A stretch of 46,275 nt of DNA from JALZDI01 sp965653225 (GTDB taxonomy: Bacteria; Actinomycetota; Actinomycetes; Propionibacteriales; Nocardioidaceae), in contig CBFGZI010000013.1 of assembly GCA_965653225.1 (NCBI GenBank), positions 1 to 46,275 of the forward strand, read 5' to 3'. Both the position numbers and the translations under genes were made by a program. Positions within the stretch are counted from its first letter, which is position 1; each line of letters begins with the position of its first letter. Of the stretch, positions 35,064-42,576 are shown piece after piece. The notes below the pieces were generated by a model. The model worked only from the letters and a program-made list of their open reading frames with translations, was not told the origin of the DNA and ran no database searches.

Positions 35064-36518
35064 TCAGCGGGTCTCCGCGCCGTGGGAGTGTGCCGTCTGC
35101 TCGGACGGCCGCTCGGGCGTCTGTGGGGACGTCTGTTCGGACGGCTGCTGGTCGGGCGGGACCTGCGTGCCGGGCGCGGCCGGCAGCGTCATCCGGAAGA
35201 TCGCGCCGCCCTCGGGCGTGCGGCCGGCGCTGACCGAGCCGCCGTGCCGCTCCGCGGTCTGCTGCACGATCGCCAGCCCGAGGCCCGACCCGGGCAGCTG
35301 CCGCGCCTCGGAGGCGCGGTAGAAGCGGTCGAAGATGTGCGGCAGGTCCTCACCGGAGATGCCGGGTCCCTGGTCGGCGACGTCGAGCACGCCGTTGACC
35401 AGGCGCACGGTCACCAGCCCGTCTGGCGGGCTCCACTTCACCGCGTTGTCGAGCAGGTTCACCACCGCCCGGTCCAGCGACTGCGGCTCCCCGAACACCG
35501 ACCACGACTGCGTGTGAACGTCGAACCGCACGCCCCCGGCGCGCGGTCGCACCCGGTCCACGGCGTGGTCGACCACGTCGGCCAGGTCGATCGGCTCGGG
35601 CTGCGTGGTCAGGGGCTCGTCGCGGGCCAGCTGGACGAGGTCCTGGATCAGCAGGGTGAGCTCCTCCAGCTGGGCGCGTACGTCGGCGAGCAGCTCCTGC
35701 CGGGCCCGTGAGTCCAGCCCACCCTGGCTGTCGGCCTGTGCCAGCAGGTCGATGTTGGTGCGCAGGGAGGTGAGCGGCGTACGCAGCTCGTGTCCGGCGT
35801 CGGCGACCAGCTGGCGCTGCCGGTCGCGGGAGGCGCCGAGTGCGGTGAGCATCTCGTTGAACGCGCCCGCCAGTCGGGCGATCTCGTCCGACCCCATGAC
35901 CTCGATCGGCTTGAGCTCGTCGGTGCGCGCGACCTCCTCGGCCGCCGACGTCAGCCGGCGCACCGGTCGCAGGCCAGAACGCGCGACCGCCATCCCGAAC
36001 GCCGCGGCGACCATCACGCCGAGCGCACCGACGATCAGCATCACGAAGCCGAGCTTGCCCAGGGTTTCCTGCGTCGCTTCCAGCGACTGCGCCAGCGCCA
36101 GCGCGCTACCGGGCCCGCTGGGCACGGTCACCACCCGGTAGTCGACGCCGTTGGAGCTGCGGATCGTGCGGATGGCGTAGCTCTCCTGACCGCGCGCGAC
36201 CTCCAGCTCGGGATCGCCGAGCGTGATGTCGCCGGCACCGCGCTGAGGGGTGAAGTAGACAAAGCCGTTGGCCTGCACGGTGGCGAAGCGCACGTCGGCG
36301 GCACCCAGCATGGCCGAGGGAATCTGTCGGACGATCGCCTCCGGCACCACGCCGGCCTCGGCCGCGGCGGTCGCGCGGTTCAGCAGCGACGCGTCCAGCG
36401 ACGAGTACAGCTGCTGTCGAACGGCCACGAACGCCGCCAGGCTGGCCACCGCGACCGCCACCCCGACCGCGACAGCCGTCAGCGCCGAAACCCGGTTGGC
36501 CAGCGACAGCTTGCTCAC
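35064..36518 (-). CDS. Sensor histidine kinase (MprB-like)
   Basis: The 484-aa membrane kinase has a helix near residues 12-32, an extracellular domain, a second helix near 155-178, a HAMP linker (LRPVRRLTSAAEEVARTDELKPIEV), the phospho-acceptor His243 in DAGHELRTPLTS, an N-box (NLLDNAVKWS), G1 (VADQGPGIS) and G2 (GSGLGLAIVQQ). The C-terminal tail is Pro/Gln/Ser-rich. The start is GTG 36518, overlapping the response regulator stop (GTGA). With the regulator and the HtrA-like protease it copies the mprA-mprB-pepD arrangement of mycobacteria, a cell-envelope stress system. Confidence 0.9.
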   Translation of the reverse strand: MSKLSLANRVSALTAVAVGVAVAVASLAAFVAVRQQLYSSLDASLLNRATAAAEAGVVPEAIVRQIPSAMLGAADVRFATVQANGFVYFTPQRGAGDITLGDPELEVARGQESYAIRTIRSSNGVDYRVVTVPSGPGSALALAQSLEATQETLGKLGFVMLIVGALGVMVAAAFGMAVARSGLRPVRRLTSAAEEVARTDELKPIEVMGSDEIARLAGAFNEMLTALGASRDRQRQLVADAGHELRTPLTSLRTNIDLLAQADSQGGLDSRARQELLADVRAQLEELTLLIQDLVQLARDEPLTTQPEPIDLADVVDHAVDRVRPRAGGVRFDVHTQSWSVFGEPQSLDRAVVNLLDNAVKWSPPDGLVTVRLVNGVLDVADQGPGISGEDLPHIFDRFYRASEARQLPGSGLGLAIVQQTAERHGGSVSAGRTPEGGAIFRMTLPAAPGTQVPPDQQPSEQTSPQTPERPSEQTAHSHGAETR

Positions 36519-37204
36519 GGTGCGTTCTCCCGGAGCACGTAGCCGACCCCGCGCACCGTGTGCAGCAGCCGCGGCTCGGACTCGGACTCGGTCTTGCGAC
36601 GCAGGTAGCCGATGTAGACCTCGAGCGAGTTCGCGGTCGTGGGGAAGTCGAAGCCCCAGACCTCCTGCAGGATGAACGACCGGTCGAGCACCCGTCGTGG
36701 CCGCCGCATGAACAGCTCGAGCAGCGCGAACTCCGTGCGTGTCAGGGAGATGCGCCGGTCGCCGCGACTCACCTCGCGCGTCTCGGGGTCGAGGGACAGG
36801 TTCGCGAAACGGAGCTGCTCGGTGGGTGTGTCGCCGCCGGCCGACGGGTGCCGGCGCAGCAGCGCGCGCAGCCGGGCGAGCAGCTCCTCCAGCGCGAACG
36901 GCTTGGTGAGGTAGTCGTCGGCGCCGGCGTCGAGGCCGTCCACCCGGTCCGCGACCGCGTCGCGGGCGGTGAGCACCAGGATCGGCAGGTCGTTGCCGGC
37001 CTGCCGGAGGGCCCGGGTGGTGTCGAGCCCGTCCAGCCGCGGCATCATCACGTCGATGACCAGCGCGTCGGGCTGGCTCGCGCCGATGTGGGCCAGCGCC
37101 TCGGCACCGTCGCCGGCAAGGTCGACCGAGTAGCCGTTGAACGACAGCGAACGGCGCAGCGACTCCCGGACGGCGGGGTCGTCGTCGGCGACGAGGATGC
37201 GCAT
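36515..37204 (-). CDS. OmpR-family response regulator (MprA-like)
   Basis: The 229-aa protein has a receiver domain with acidic pocket (MRILVADDDPAVRE), the phospho-acceptor Asp51 (LVIDVMMPRLDG), Thr and Lys switches (VLTARD, YLTKPFALEEL), and a winged-helix domain (LTRTEFALLELFMRRPRRVLDRSFI, LEVYIGYLRRKTE). ATG 37204 is chosen, since an upstream ATG at 37225 overlaps a likely promoter region and CTGAGA repeat. Those repeats (37227-37243) suggest autoregulation. Confidence 0.92.
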   Translation of the reverse strand: MRILVADDDPAVRESLRRSLSFNGYSVDLAGDGAEALAHIGASQPDALVIDVMMPRLDGLDTTRALRQAGNDLPILVLTARDAVADRVDGLDAGADDYLTKPFALEELLARLRALLRRHPSAGGDTPTEQLRFANLSLDPETREVSRGDRRISLTRTEFALLELFMRRPRRVLDRSFILQEVWGFDFPTTANSLEVYIGYLRRKTESESEPRLLHTVRGVGYVLRENAP

Positions 37205-37226
37205 GTCACCAGCCTGCCACCGCATA

Positions 37227-37243
37227 CTGAGACGAGCCTGAGG
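37227..37243. promoter_or_regulatory. CTGAGA direct repeats before the response regulator gene
   Basis: CTGAGA (37227-37232) and CTGAGG (37238-37243) are 11 bp apart, matching the pattern before htrA. They lie 23-39 nt before the ATG on the minus strand, fit for autoregulation. Confidence 0.55.
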
Positions 37244-37278
37244 GCGGCGGACCGCCCCGGCTCCGGGCCGGGCCCTCG

Positions 37279-38694
37279 TCAGACGCCGTACTTCTCCAGC
37301 ACCCGCAGCCACACCTCGCTGATGGTGGGGAACGGCGGCACCGCGTGCCACAGCCGATCCAGCGGGATCTCACCGGCGATTGCCACCGTGGCCGAGTGCA
37401 GGAGCTCGGCGACGTCCTGGCCGACGAACGTGGCGCCGACGACCACCCGGCGCTCAATGTCGATCACCACGTGCGCCGTGCCGCTGTAGCCGTCTGCCTG
37501 CAGCGACGCGCCCGCCACTCCCGACAGGGGGACCTCGACCGACCGGACCGGCAGCCCGCTGCGCTCCGCGGTCTCCTTCGTCATGCCGGCCATGCACACC
37601 TCGGGGTCGGTGAAGATCACCTGCGTGGTCACGGTGTGGTCGGCCCAGGCCGCCATGCCGGGACGGTCGTCGGGGGAGCCGTTGGCGCGGGCCGCGATCA
37701 CGTCGCCGGCGGCCCTGGCCTGGTACTTGCCCATGTGCGTGAGCAGGTTGCGGCCGTTCACGTCCCCGACGGCGTACAGCCAGCCGTCCTCGACCTCCGG
37801 CACCCGCAGGCTGTCGTCGACGTGCACGAAGTCGCCGGGCTCGAGCCCGACCGAGTCGAGGCCGAGGTCAGCGGTGTTGGGCCGCCGTCCGAGAGCGACC
37901 AGCACCTCGTCCGCGGTCACCGTGCTGCCGTCGGAAAGCGTCGCGGTGACGACACCGTCGCTGCGGTGTACGGACGTCACCTGCTTATGGGTGCGTACGT
38001 CGACGCCGGCCTCCTGCAGGCCGTCGGCGACCAGCTCGGCCGCGAACTCCTCGAGCCGGCCGAGCAGCCGCGGCGCGCGTTCGACCAGCGTCACCGCGGA
38101 CCCGAGGCCGGAGTAGGCGTGCGCGAACTCGCACGCGACGACGCCGCCGCCGAGCACCAGCAGACGTGCGGGCACCTGGTCGGCGCTGGCCGCCTCCTGG
38201 TTGGTCCACGGGCGGGCCTGCGCCAGACCCTCGATCGGCGGGATGGCCGGACTGCTGCCCACGGCCAGCACGACCGCGTGGTTGGCCACCAGCTCGGTCG
38301 TGCCGTCGGCGGTCTCGACCACCACCCGGCGTGGCCCGTCGAGGCGGCCGTGACCGCGGACCAGGTCGATGCCCTCGCTCTTGAGCCACTCCACCTGACC
38401 GCTGTCGTCACCGCGACCGGTGAAGGAGTCGCGTCGCGCCAGCACGCCGCGCGGGTCGACGGAGGCGGGGGAGACGCCGTGCACGCGTCCGGACGCGGCC
38501 GCGGCGTGTACCGGCCGCAGGATCGCCTTGGTCGGGATACAGGCGTAGTAGCTGCACTCACCGCCGACGAGCCTGGACTCGACGATGCACACGCTCAGGC
38601 CGCCGCGTCGTGCGCGGCCGGCGACGTTCTCCCCGACCGGTCCTGCACCGACCACCACCAGGTCGTAGGTCCGAGCTCCCTCCGAACTGCTCAT
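37279..38694 (-). CDS. FAD-dependent pyridine nucleotide-disulfide oxidoreductase
   Basis: The 471-aa flavoprotein has the FAD motif VVVGAGPVGENVA, the redox pair Cys47 and Cys52 (GGECSYYACIPTK), an NAD motif (VLGGGVVACEFAHAYSGLG) and the second FAD motif LYAVGDVNGRNLL. The C-terminal dimer domain reads PPFPTISEVW where lipoamide dehydrogenase has AHPTLSE, so the catalytic His is absent. A lipoamide or glutathione reductase role is therefore unlikely; a quinone, metal or other electron acceptor fits better. ATG 38694 is 7 nt after a TAGTGT -10 box. Confidence 0.87.
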   Translation of the reverse strand: MSSSEGARTYDLVVVGAGPVGENVAGRARRGGLSVCIVESRLVGGECSYYACIPTKAILRPVHAAAASGRVHGVSPASVDPRGVLARRDSFTGRGDDSGQVEWLKSEGIDLVRGHGRLDGPRRVVVETADGTTELVANHAVVLAVGSSPAIPPIEGLAQARPWTNQEAASADQVPARLLVLGGGVVACEFAHAYSGLGSAVTLVERAPRLLGRLEEFAAELVADGLQEAGVDVRTHKQVTSVHRSDGVVTATLSDGSTVTADEVLVALGRRPNTADLGLDSVGLEPGDFVHVDDSLRVPEVEDGWLYAVGDVNGRNLLTHMGKYQARAAGDVIAARANGSPDDRPGMAAWADHTVTTQVIFTDPEVCMAGMTKETAERSGLPVRSVEVPLSGVAGASLQADGYSGTAHVVIDIERRVVVGATFVGQDVAELLHSATVAIAGEIPLDRLWHAVPPFPTISEVWLRVLEKYGV

Positions 38695-38701
38695 GACAGT
38701 C

Positions 38702-38707
38702 ACACTA
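38702..38707 (-). promoter_or_regulatory. -10 box for leaderless start of the flavoprotein gene
   Basis: TAGTGT on the minus strand lies 7 nt before the ATG at 38694. Confidence 0.5.
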
Positions 38708-38777
38708 CGCACAACTGGCGCGGCCGCGAGTGCGCGCCGCCGACTCCGCTGACCAGCCGGGCCCAGTCATTCCCTCG

Positions 38778-39659
38778 TCAGTCGTGCGCCTCGGTGCCGT
38801 CGAGCAGCGACCGTGCGGCCTCGGCGGCCCGGGCGCCGTAGCCACCGCCGAACAGCACCGCGTGCACCAGCAGGGGGTGCAGCTGGTGCAGCGGCACCCG
38901 CTGCTTCCAGCCCTCGGCCAGTGGGGTGGCCTCGTCGTAGGCGTCGAGGATGCGCGCGAGGTGCGGCGAGCCGAACAGCGACAGCATCGCCAGGTCGGTC
39001 TCGCGGTGCCCGCCGTGTGCGGCCGGGTCGATCAGCCAGGCCTGCTGGTCCGAGCCCCACAGCACGTTGCCCGACCACAGGTCGCCGTGCACCCGGGCCG
39101 GTGGCTCCGCCGGGCCGGCGAACTCGTCGATGCGACGCATCAGCGTCTCGATGGTCTCGGCGTCGGCGGCACTGAGCGAGTCGCGGTCGCGTGCGGCCTT
39201 GAGGTACGGCAGCACCCGCCGGGTCGCGTAGAACTCGCCCCAGCCGTCGGCCGGACGGTTCGGCAGCGGCAGGGTGCCGATGAAGCCGTCCTCGGCGGCG
39301 CCGAACGTCTCCGCACCCGCGGCGTGCGTGGCCGCGAGTCCGCGTCCGAAAGCCTCGGCGGCCTCCGCCGAGGGGTGCCCGGGCTCGACCCACTCCATGA
39401 TCAGGCAGTCCTCGGCGCTGGCGAGCATCTCCGGTACGGCGGCACCGCCCGCATCACCGAGCCAGGTCAGCCCGCGTGCCTCGGCCGCGAAGAACGTGTC
39501 CGGCGCGTGCGCCTTGGTCTTGATCAGCGCCGAGCGGCCGTCGGAGAGGCGGAGCCGCGTCGCGGTGCAGATGTCGCCGCCGGCGACCGGGGTGGTGGCG
39601 ACCACCGCCGTACCGAGCAGGGCCTCGGCGCGGCTCGCGATGGTGCCCATCCGTGCCAT
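38778..39659 (-). CDS. Fructosamine kinase family protein
   Basis: The 293-aa protein has the kinase-like fold of fructosamine-3-kinase/aminoglycoside phosphotransferase relatives: VAGGDICTATRLRLSDGRSALIKTK (ATP-binding Lys), LIMEWVEPG, the catalytic loop RVHGDLWSGNVLW, and LIDPAAHGGHRETDLAML with the metal Asp. It probably phosphorylates ketosamines in protein deglycation. ATG 39659 is 7 nt after a TACGGT box. The promoter overlaps the end of the phosphatase gene, 16 nt upstream. Confidence 0.86.
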   Translation of the reverse strand: MARMGTIASRAEALLGTAVVATTPVAGGDICTATRLRLSDGRSALIKTKAHAPDTFFAAEARGLTWLGDAGGAAVPEMLASAEDCLIMEWVEPGHPSAEAAEAFGRGLAATHAAGAETFGAAEDGFIGTLPLPNRPADGWGEFYATRRVLPYLKAARDRDSLSAADAETIETLMRRIDEFAGPAEPPARVHGDLWSGNVLWGSDQQAWLIDPAAHGGHRETDLAMLSLFGSPHLARILDAYDEATPLAEGWKQRVPLHQLHPLLVHAVLFGGGYGARAAEAARSLLDGTEAHD

Positions 39660-39666
39660 GCGGTTG

Positions 39667-39672
39667 ACCGTA
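39667..39672 (-). promoter_or_regulatory. -10 box for leaderless start of the kinase-like gene
   Basis: TACGGT on the minus strand lies 7 nt before the ATG at 39659. Confidence 0.5.
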
Positions 39673-39675
39673 CCT

Positions 39676-40206
39676 TCAGGACAGATGCTCGACCAGGGCG
39701 TCGGCCAGGTGTGCGGAGGTGCGCTCGACGATGCGCAGCACATAGGAGAAGCCGTCGTCACCGCCGTAGTAGGGGTCGGGTACCTCCAGGTCGGCGTAGT
39801 CGGCCTTCGGGTCGAACTCGCGGAACATCCGCACCCGCTCCTCGGCGGTCTCCTCGTCGGGTGCGAGCGCGGCGATGTCGCGGTAGTTGCACTGGTCCAT
39901 GGCCAGGATCAGGTCGTGCTCGGCGAACCACCGCTCGGTGAACTGCCTCGCCCGGTGCTCCGAGCCGTCGTAGCCGGCCGCGGCCAGCGCGGCGGCGGCC
40001 CGCCGGTCCATGGGGTGGCCCAGGTGCCAGTCACCGGTGCCGGAGGACTCGACCTCGACGCGCCCGGTCATCCCGGCGCGGTCGAGGGCTCGGCGCAGCA
40101 CGACGTCGGCGATCGGCGATCGGCAGATGTTGCCCAGGCACACGACCGCGACGCGGTACGGGCCGTCGGGGCTTCGAGCCGGGGGCAGGTGCGCTGCCTT
40201 GGTCAT
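39676..40206 (-). CDS. Low-molecular-weight protein tyrosine phosphatase
   Basis: The 176-aa enzyme has the P-loop CLGNICRS (nucleophile Cys23, Arg29) and the general-acid block DPYYGG near the C-terminus. The family dephosphorylates tyrosines; relatives act in polysaccharide regulation or, if secreted, host signalling. No signal peptide is seen. The gene lies 2 nt after the small membrane protein gene and is probably co-transcribed with the downstream fructosamine-kinase-like gene, which fits a link between deglycation and phosphatase only loosely. ATG 40206 is clear. Confidence 0.9.
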   Translation of the reverse strand: MTKAAHLPPARSPDGPYRVAVVCLGNICRSPIADVVLRRALDRAGMTGRVEVESSGTGDWHLGHPMDRRAAAALAAAGYDGSEHRARQFTERWFAEHDLILAMDQCNYRDIAALAPDEETAEERVRMFREFDPKADYADLEVPDPYYGGDDGFSYVLRIVERTSAHLADALVEHLS

Positions 40207-40208
40207 GG

Positions 40209-40586
40209 TCAGCCCTTCGGTTCCGGGAGTACCAGGCCGATGGCGGCGCTGGCGAGCGAGATCACGAGTCCGCCGAACACGGCGGTCCAGAAGCCGGCCA
40301 CGTGGAACGGCACGTCGATCTGGCCGGCGATCCACGAGGTGAGCATCAGCATCAGCGCGTTGACGACGACGAAGAACAGCCCCAGCGTCAGGATGTAGAA
40401 CGGGATCGACAGGAACGCGACGATCGGCCGCACGAACGCGTTGACGACGCCGAAGATGGCCGCGACGACCAGCAGGGTGACGAGCTCGTCCTCGCGGGTG
40501 GCACCGCCGATCGAGATGCCGTCGAACAGCCACGCCGCGACCGCGAGTGCGCCGGCGGCGGTCAGCACCGTCAGCAGCAACCTCAT
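40209..40586 (-). CDS. Phage holin family 4 (DUF360-like) membrane protein
   Basis: The 125-aa protein has four hydrophobic segments (about 2-20, 37-57, 62-80, 100-120), with FVRPIVAFLSIPFYILTLGLFFVVVNALML as the hallmark core. It belongs to a widespread chromosomal family named phage holin 4. There are no phage genes nearby, so it is a housekeeping-type membrane protein of unknown role. ATG 40586 is 7 nt after a TAGGAT box. Confidence 0.86.
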   Translation of the reverse strand: MRLLLTVLTAAGALAVAAWLFDGISIGGATREDELVTLLVVAAIFGVVNAFVRPIVAFLSIPFYILTLGLFFVVVNALMLMLTSWIAGQIDVPFHVAGFWTAVFGGLVISLASAAIGLVLPEPKG

Positions 40587-40593
40587 GGGCTCG

Positions 40594-40599
40594 ATCCTA
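40594..40599 (-). promoter_or_regulatory. -10 box for leaderless start of the small membrane protein
   Basis: TAGGAT on the minus strand lies 7 nt before the ATG at 40586. It likely drives the membrane protein and phosphatase genes. Confidence 0.5.
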
Positions 40600-40617
40600 G
40601 CCAGGACTGGTGCGGTG

Positions 40618-41280
40618 TCAGTGCGCGCGAATCGCGTCGACCAGTGACTGTTCGGCGCCTTCGAGGTGGTGCTCGAGCTCGCGTACGGCACCGGGGACGT
40701 CGCCGTTCTCCAGCAGGTCCACCAGCTCGCGGTGGGCGGCGACCTGCTCGCGGGTGTTGCGGCGGATGCGGTCGACGTGCGCCAGCGCCAGCCGGATCTC
40801 GGCGTTGAGCGAGTCGGCGGTGGCCAGCAGCCGCTCGCTGCCGGTGAGGCCGACCAGCGCCCGGTGCACCTCCAGGTGCGCGGCCGTGGCCTCGGCCGGG
40901 CTCGCGCCGGAGCGGGCGGTCCGGCCGAACTCCTCGAGTGCGCGGCGTACGGCGTCCTTCTGCTGCCGGGTCGCCTTCCTCCAGCTGCGCACGCCCGCGA
41001 CCTCGAGGGCGGCGCGGGCACGCAGCACGTCGCGTACGTCCGCGCGGCTGAGCGTGGTGACCGCGACGCCGCGGTTGGGCACCCGGGTCGCCAGGCCCTC
41101 GGCCACGAGGACCGACAGCGCCTCGCGGAGGGTGCTGCGGGAGACGCCGATCTGCTCGGCCAGCGCCATCTCGCGCAGCGGCGTCCCTGGGGCGAGCTCG
41201 CCCTCGAACAGGGCACGGCGCAGCTCCTCGGTGACCCGCTCGACGGTGGACACGTGCTCCACGTGCAGCGTCTCGTACAC
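40618..41280 (-). CDS. GntR family (FCD domain) transcriptional regulator
   Basis: The 220-aa regulator has an N-terminal winged helix (about 15-75; LREMALAEQIGVSRSTLREALSVL with RVPNRGVAVT) and a C-terminal helical FCD effector domain with metal-ligand-type residues (HLEVHRALVGLTGS, HRELVDLLENGD). The start is GTG 41280, behind AAAGGAGG. It is divergent from the amidinotransferase gene. A perfect TTGTC-G-GACAA dyad in the shared region is a FadR-type operator, so it most likely represses that gene and perhaps itself. Confidence 0.9.
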   Translation of the reverse strand: MYETLHVEHVSTVERVTEELRRALFEGELAPGTPLREMALAEQIGVSRSTLREALSVLVAEGLATRVPNRGVAVTTLSRADVRDVLRARAALEVAGVRSWRKATRQQKDAVRRALEEFGRTARSGASPAEATAAHLEVHRALVGLTGSERLLATADSLNAEIRLALAHVDRIRRNTREQVAAHRELVDLLENGDVPGAVRELEHHLEGAEQSLVDAIRAH

Positions 41281-41385
41281 CTGCAGAACGCCTCCTTTCC
41301 GCTGGGCCGCGCTCAGCGCCTGCCTCGCCCTGTTCCTTCTCAGGAGTTCTTTCCCGACGGGTTTCCGTGCTCACCGAGTCTGCCG

Positions 41386-41391
41386 TATCCT
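41386..41391 (+). promoter_or_regulatory. Putative -10 box of the amidinotransferase gene
   Basis: TATCCT lies about 9 nt before the operator dyad at 41400. A transcript from it would start at the dyad, so the bound repressor would block initiation. Confidence 0.5.
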
Positions 41392-41399
41392 CGGGATGT

Positions 41400-41418
41400 C
41401 AGATTGTCGGACAATCTG
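41400..41418. promoter_or_regulatory. Perfect FadR-type operator dyad
   Basis: CAGATTGTC (41400-41408), G (41409) and GACAATCTG (41410-41418) form a perfect 19-bp dyad. The core TTGTC-N-GACAA is typical for FadR-subfamily GntR regulators. It sits between the divergent gntR and amidinotransferase genes. Confidence 0.8.
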
Positions 41419-41436
41419 GCAGACCCGGTCTGCCAG
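41416..41436 (+). promoter_or_regulatory. Hairpin or second dyad in the amidinotransferase leader
   Basis: CTGGCAGA (41416-41423) and TCTGCCAG (41429-41436) form an 8-bp stem with loop CCCGG. It overlaps the end of the operator and lies 41 nt before the start codon. Confidence 0.5.
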
Positions 41437-41477
41437 GGGCTGGGAGATCCGTCCGATCCGAGGAGAGGAGGCCGTGA

Positions 41478-42398
41478 ATGGGCCAGCACCTTGCCGGGAC
41501 CCTGCAGTGGGGTCGCCACTACCTGCTCGTGCGACCGGACCACTTCCGGGTCGAGTACCGCATCAACCCGTTCATGGACCTCGCCGACCAGCCCGACCCC
41601 GTGCTGGCGCGGCGGCAGTGGGACGGGCTGGTGCGCGCGCTGCGTGCGGCCGGTGCCGAGGTCGACGTGCTCGAGCAGCGTCCCGACGCGCCCGACATGG
41701 TCTACGCGATGAACCTCGGCCTCGCGGTCGACGTGCCGCACCCCTCCAACGGCGGAGTCGGCAGGCGCACGGTGCTGTCGCACATGCGCTACGTCGAGAG
41801 GCGGATGGAGACCCAGAGCGCGCACCGGTGGTTCGACGAGGCGGGGTTCGCCACGTCGTACGTCGGGCGCGACGGGGTCGGCGCGCACTTCGAGGCCGGT
41901 GACGCGTTCCCGTTCCGCGACGCGCTGGTGGTGGGTTACGGCCCGCGCACCGACGAGCTGGGCCTGAAGCACCTCGCGACCGACCTCGGCGTACGTGTGC
42001 GCGGCCTGCGGATCACCCACCCCGGGATGTACCACCTCGACCTCGCGTTCTGCCCAATCGACGAGCACCGCGCGATCGTCTGCCCGGACGCGTTCGACGA
42101 GGCGTCGGCGCGCGCGGTGATGGACCTGGTGCCCGAGCCGCTGGTGCTCACCGAGCAGGAGGCGCTGCAGACGTTCGCGGCCAACTCCGTGGTCGTCGGC
42201 CGCACCGTGGTGATGCCCGCCTGTCCCGACCGGGTGCGCGAGCGGCTGGAGGAGTGGGGGTTCGAGGTCGTGCTCGTCGACGTCGGCGAGTTCCACAAGG
42301 GCGGTGGCTCGGTGCGCTGCCTGACCAACCCGCTGGACATCCGGGTCGGCCGGGACCTGCCGGTGCTCCCGGGCGGGGAGATCGTGCTGCCGCGCTGA
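41478..42398 (+). CDS. Amidinotransferase family protein (dimethylarginine dimethylaminohydrolase-like)
   Basis: The 306-aa protein has the pentein fold. Cys281 in GGGSVRCLTNPLD is the nucleophile, His in GMYHLDLAFCPI and Glu in GVGAHFEAGDA are the other catalytic residues. The N-terminus YLLVRPDHFRVEYRINPFM is like DDAH and related guanidine hydrolases. It probably hydrolyses an arginine derivative or transfers an amidino group. ATG 41478 follows GAGGAGG. The divergent GntR regulator and its operator suggest induction by its substrate. Confidence 0.87.
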   Translation: MGQHLAGTLQWGRHYLLVRPDHFRVEYRINPFMDLADQPDPVLARRQWDGLVRALRAAGAEVDVLEQRPDAPDMVYAMNLGLAVDVPHPSNGGVGRRTVLSHMRYVERRMETQSAHRWFDEAGFATSYVGRDGVGAHFEAGDAFPFRDALVVGYGPRTDELGLKHLATDLGVRVRGLRITHPGMYHLDLAFCPIDEHRAIVCPDAFDEASARAVMDLVPEPLVLTEQEALQTFAANSVVVGRTVVMPACPDRVRERLEEWGFEVVLVDVGEFHKGGGSVRCLTNPLDIRVGRDLPVLPGGEIVLPR

Positions 42399-42456
42399 CG
42401 GGTGCGGCGCGGCCCAGGCAGTCGCGTGTCGGCTGTGGATACATCCGTCGCCGTGG

Positions 42457-42555
42457 CGATGACACACGAATCGGTGGAAACGGCGCATCACTGAGTCGGG
42501 CCCAGGGTCGTGTGTCACGTAGGGACGCATTCGCCGGTGCGACGATGACACACGA
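42457..42555. repeat. Second repeat family: CGATGACACACGA
   Basis: CGATGACACACGA occurs at 42457-42469 and 42543-42555 and its core TGACACACGA occurs inverted at 42508-42517. The inverted copy can pair with either direct copy, so alternative hairpins form between the converging amidinotransferase and hydrolase genes. It is not found elsewhere in the window by eye. Confidence 0.7.
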
Positions 42556-42576
42556 CCAGCGGGGTCGGCGGTGGCC

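Noticed and set aside
40209..40586. Holin gene as sign of a prophage
   Set aside because: The family is common in bacterial chromosomes, and all neighbours are ordinary bacterial genes.
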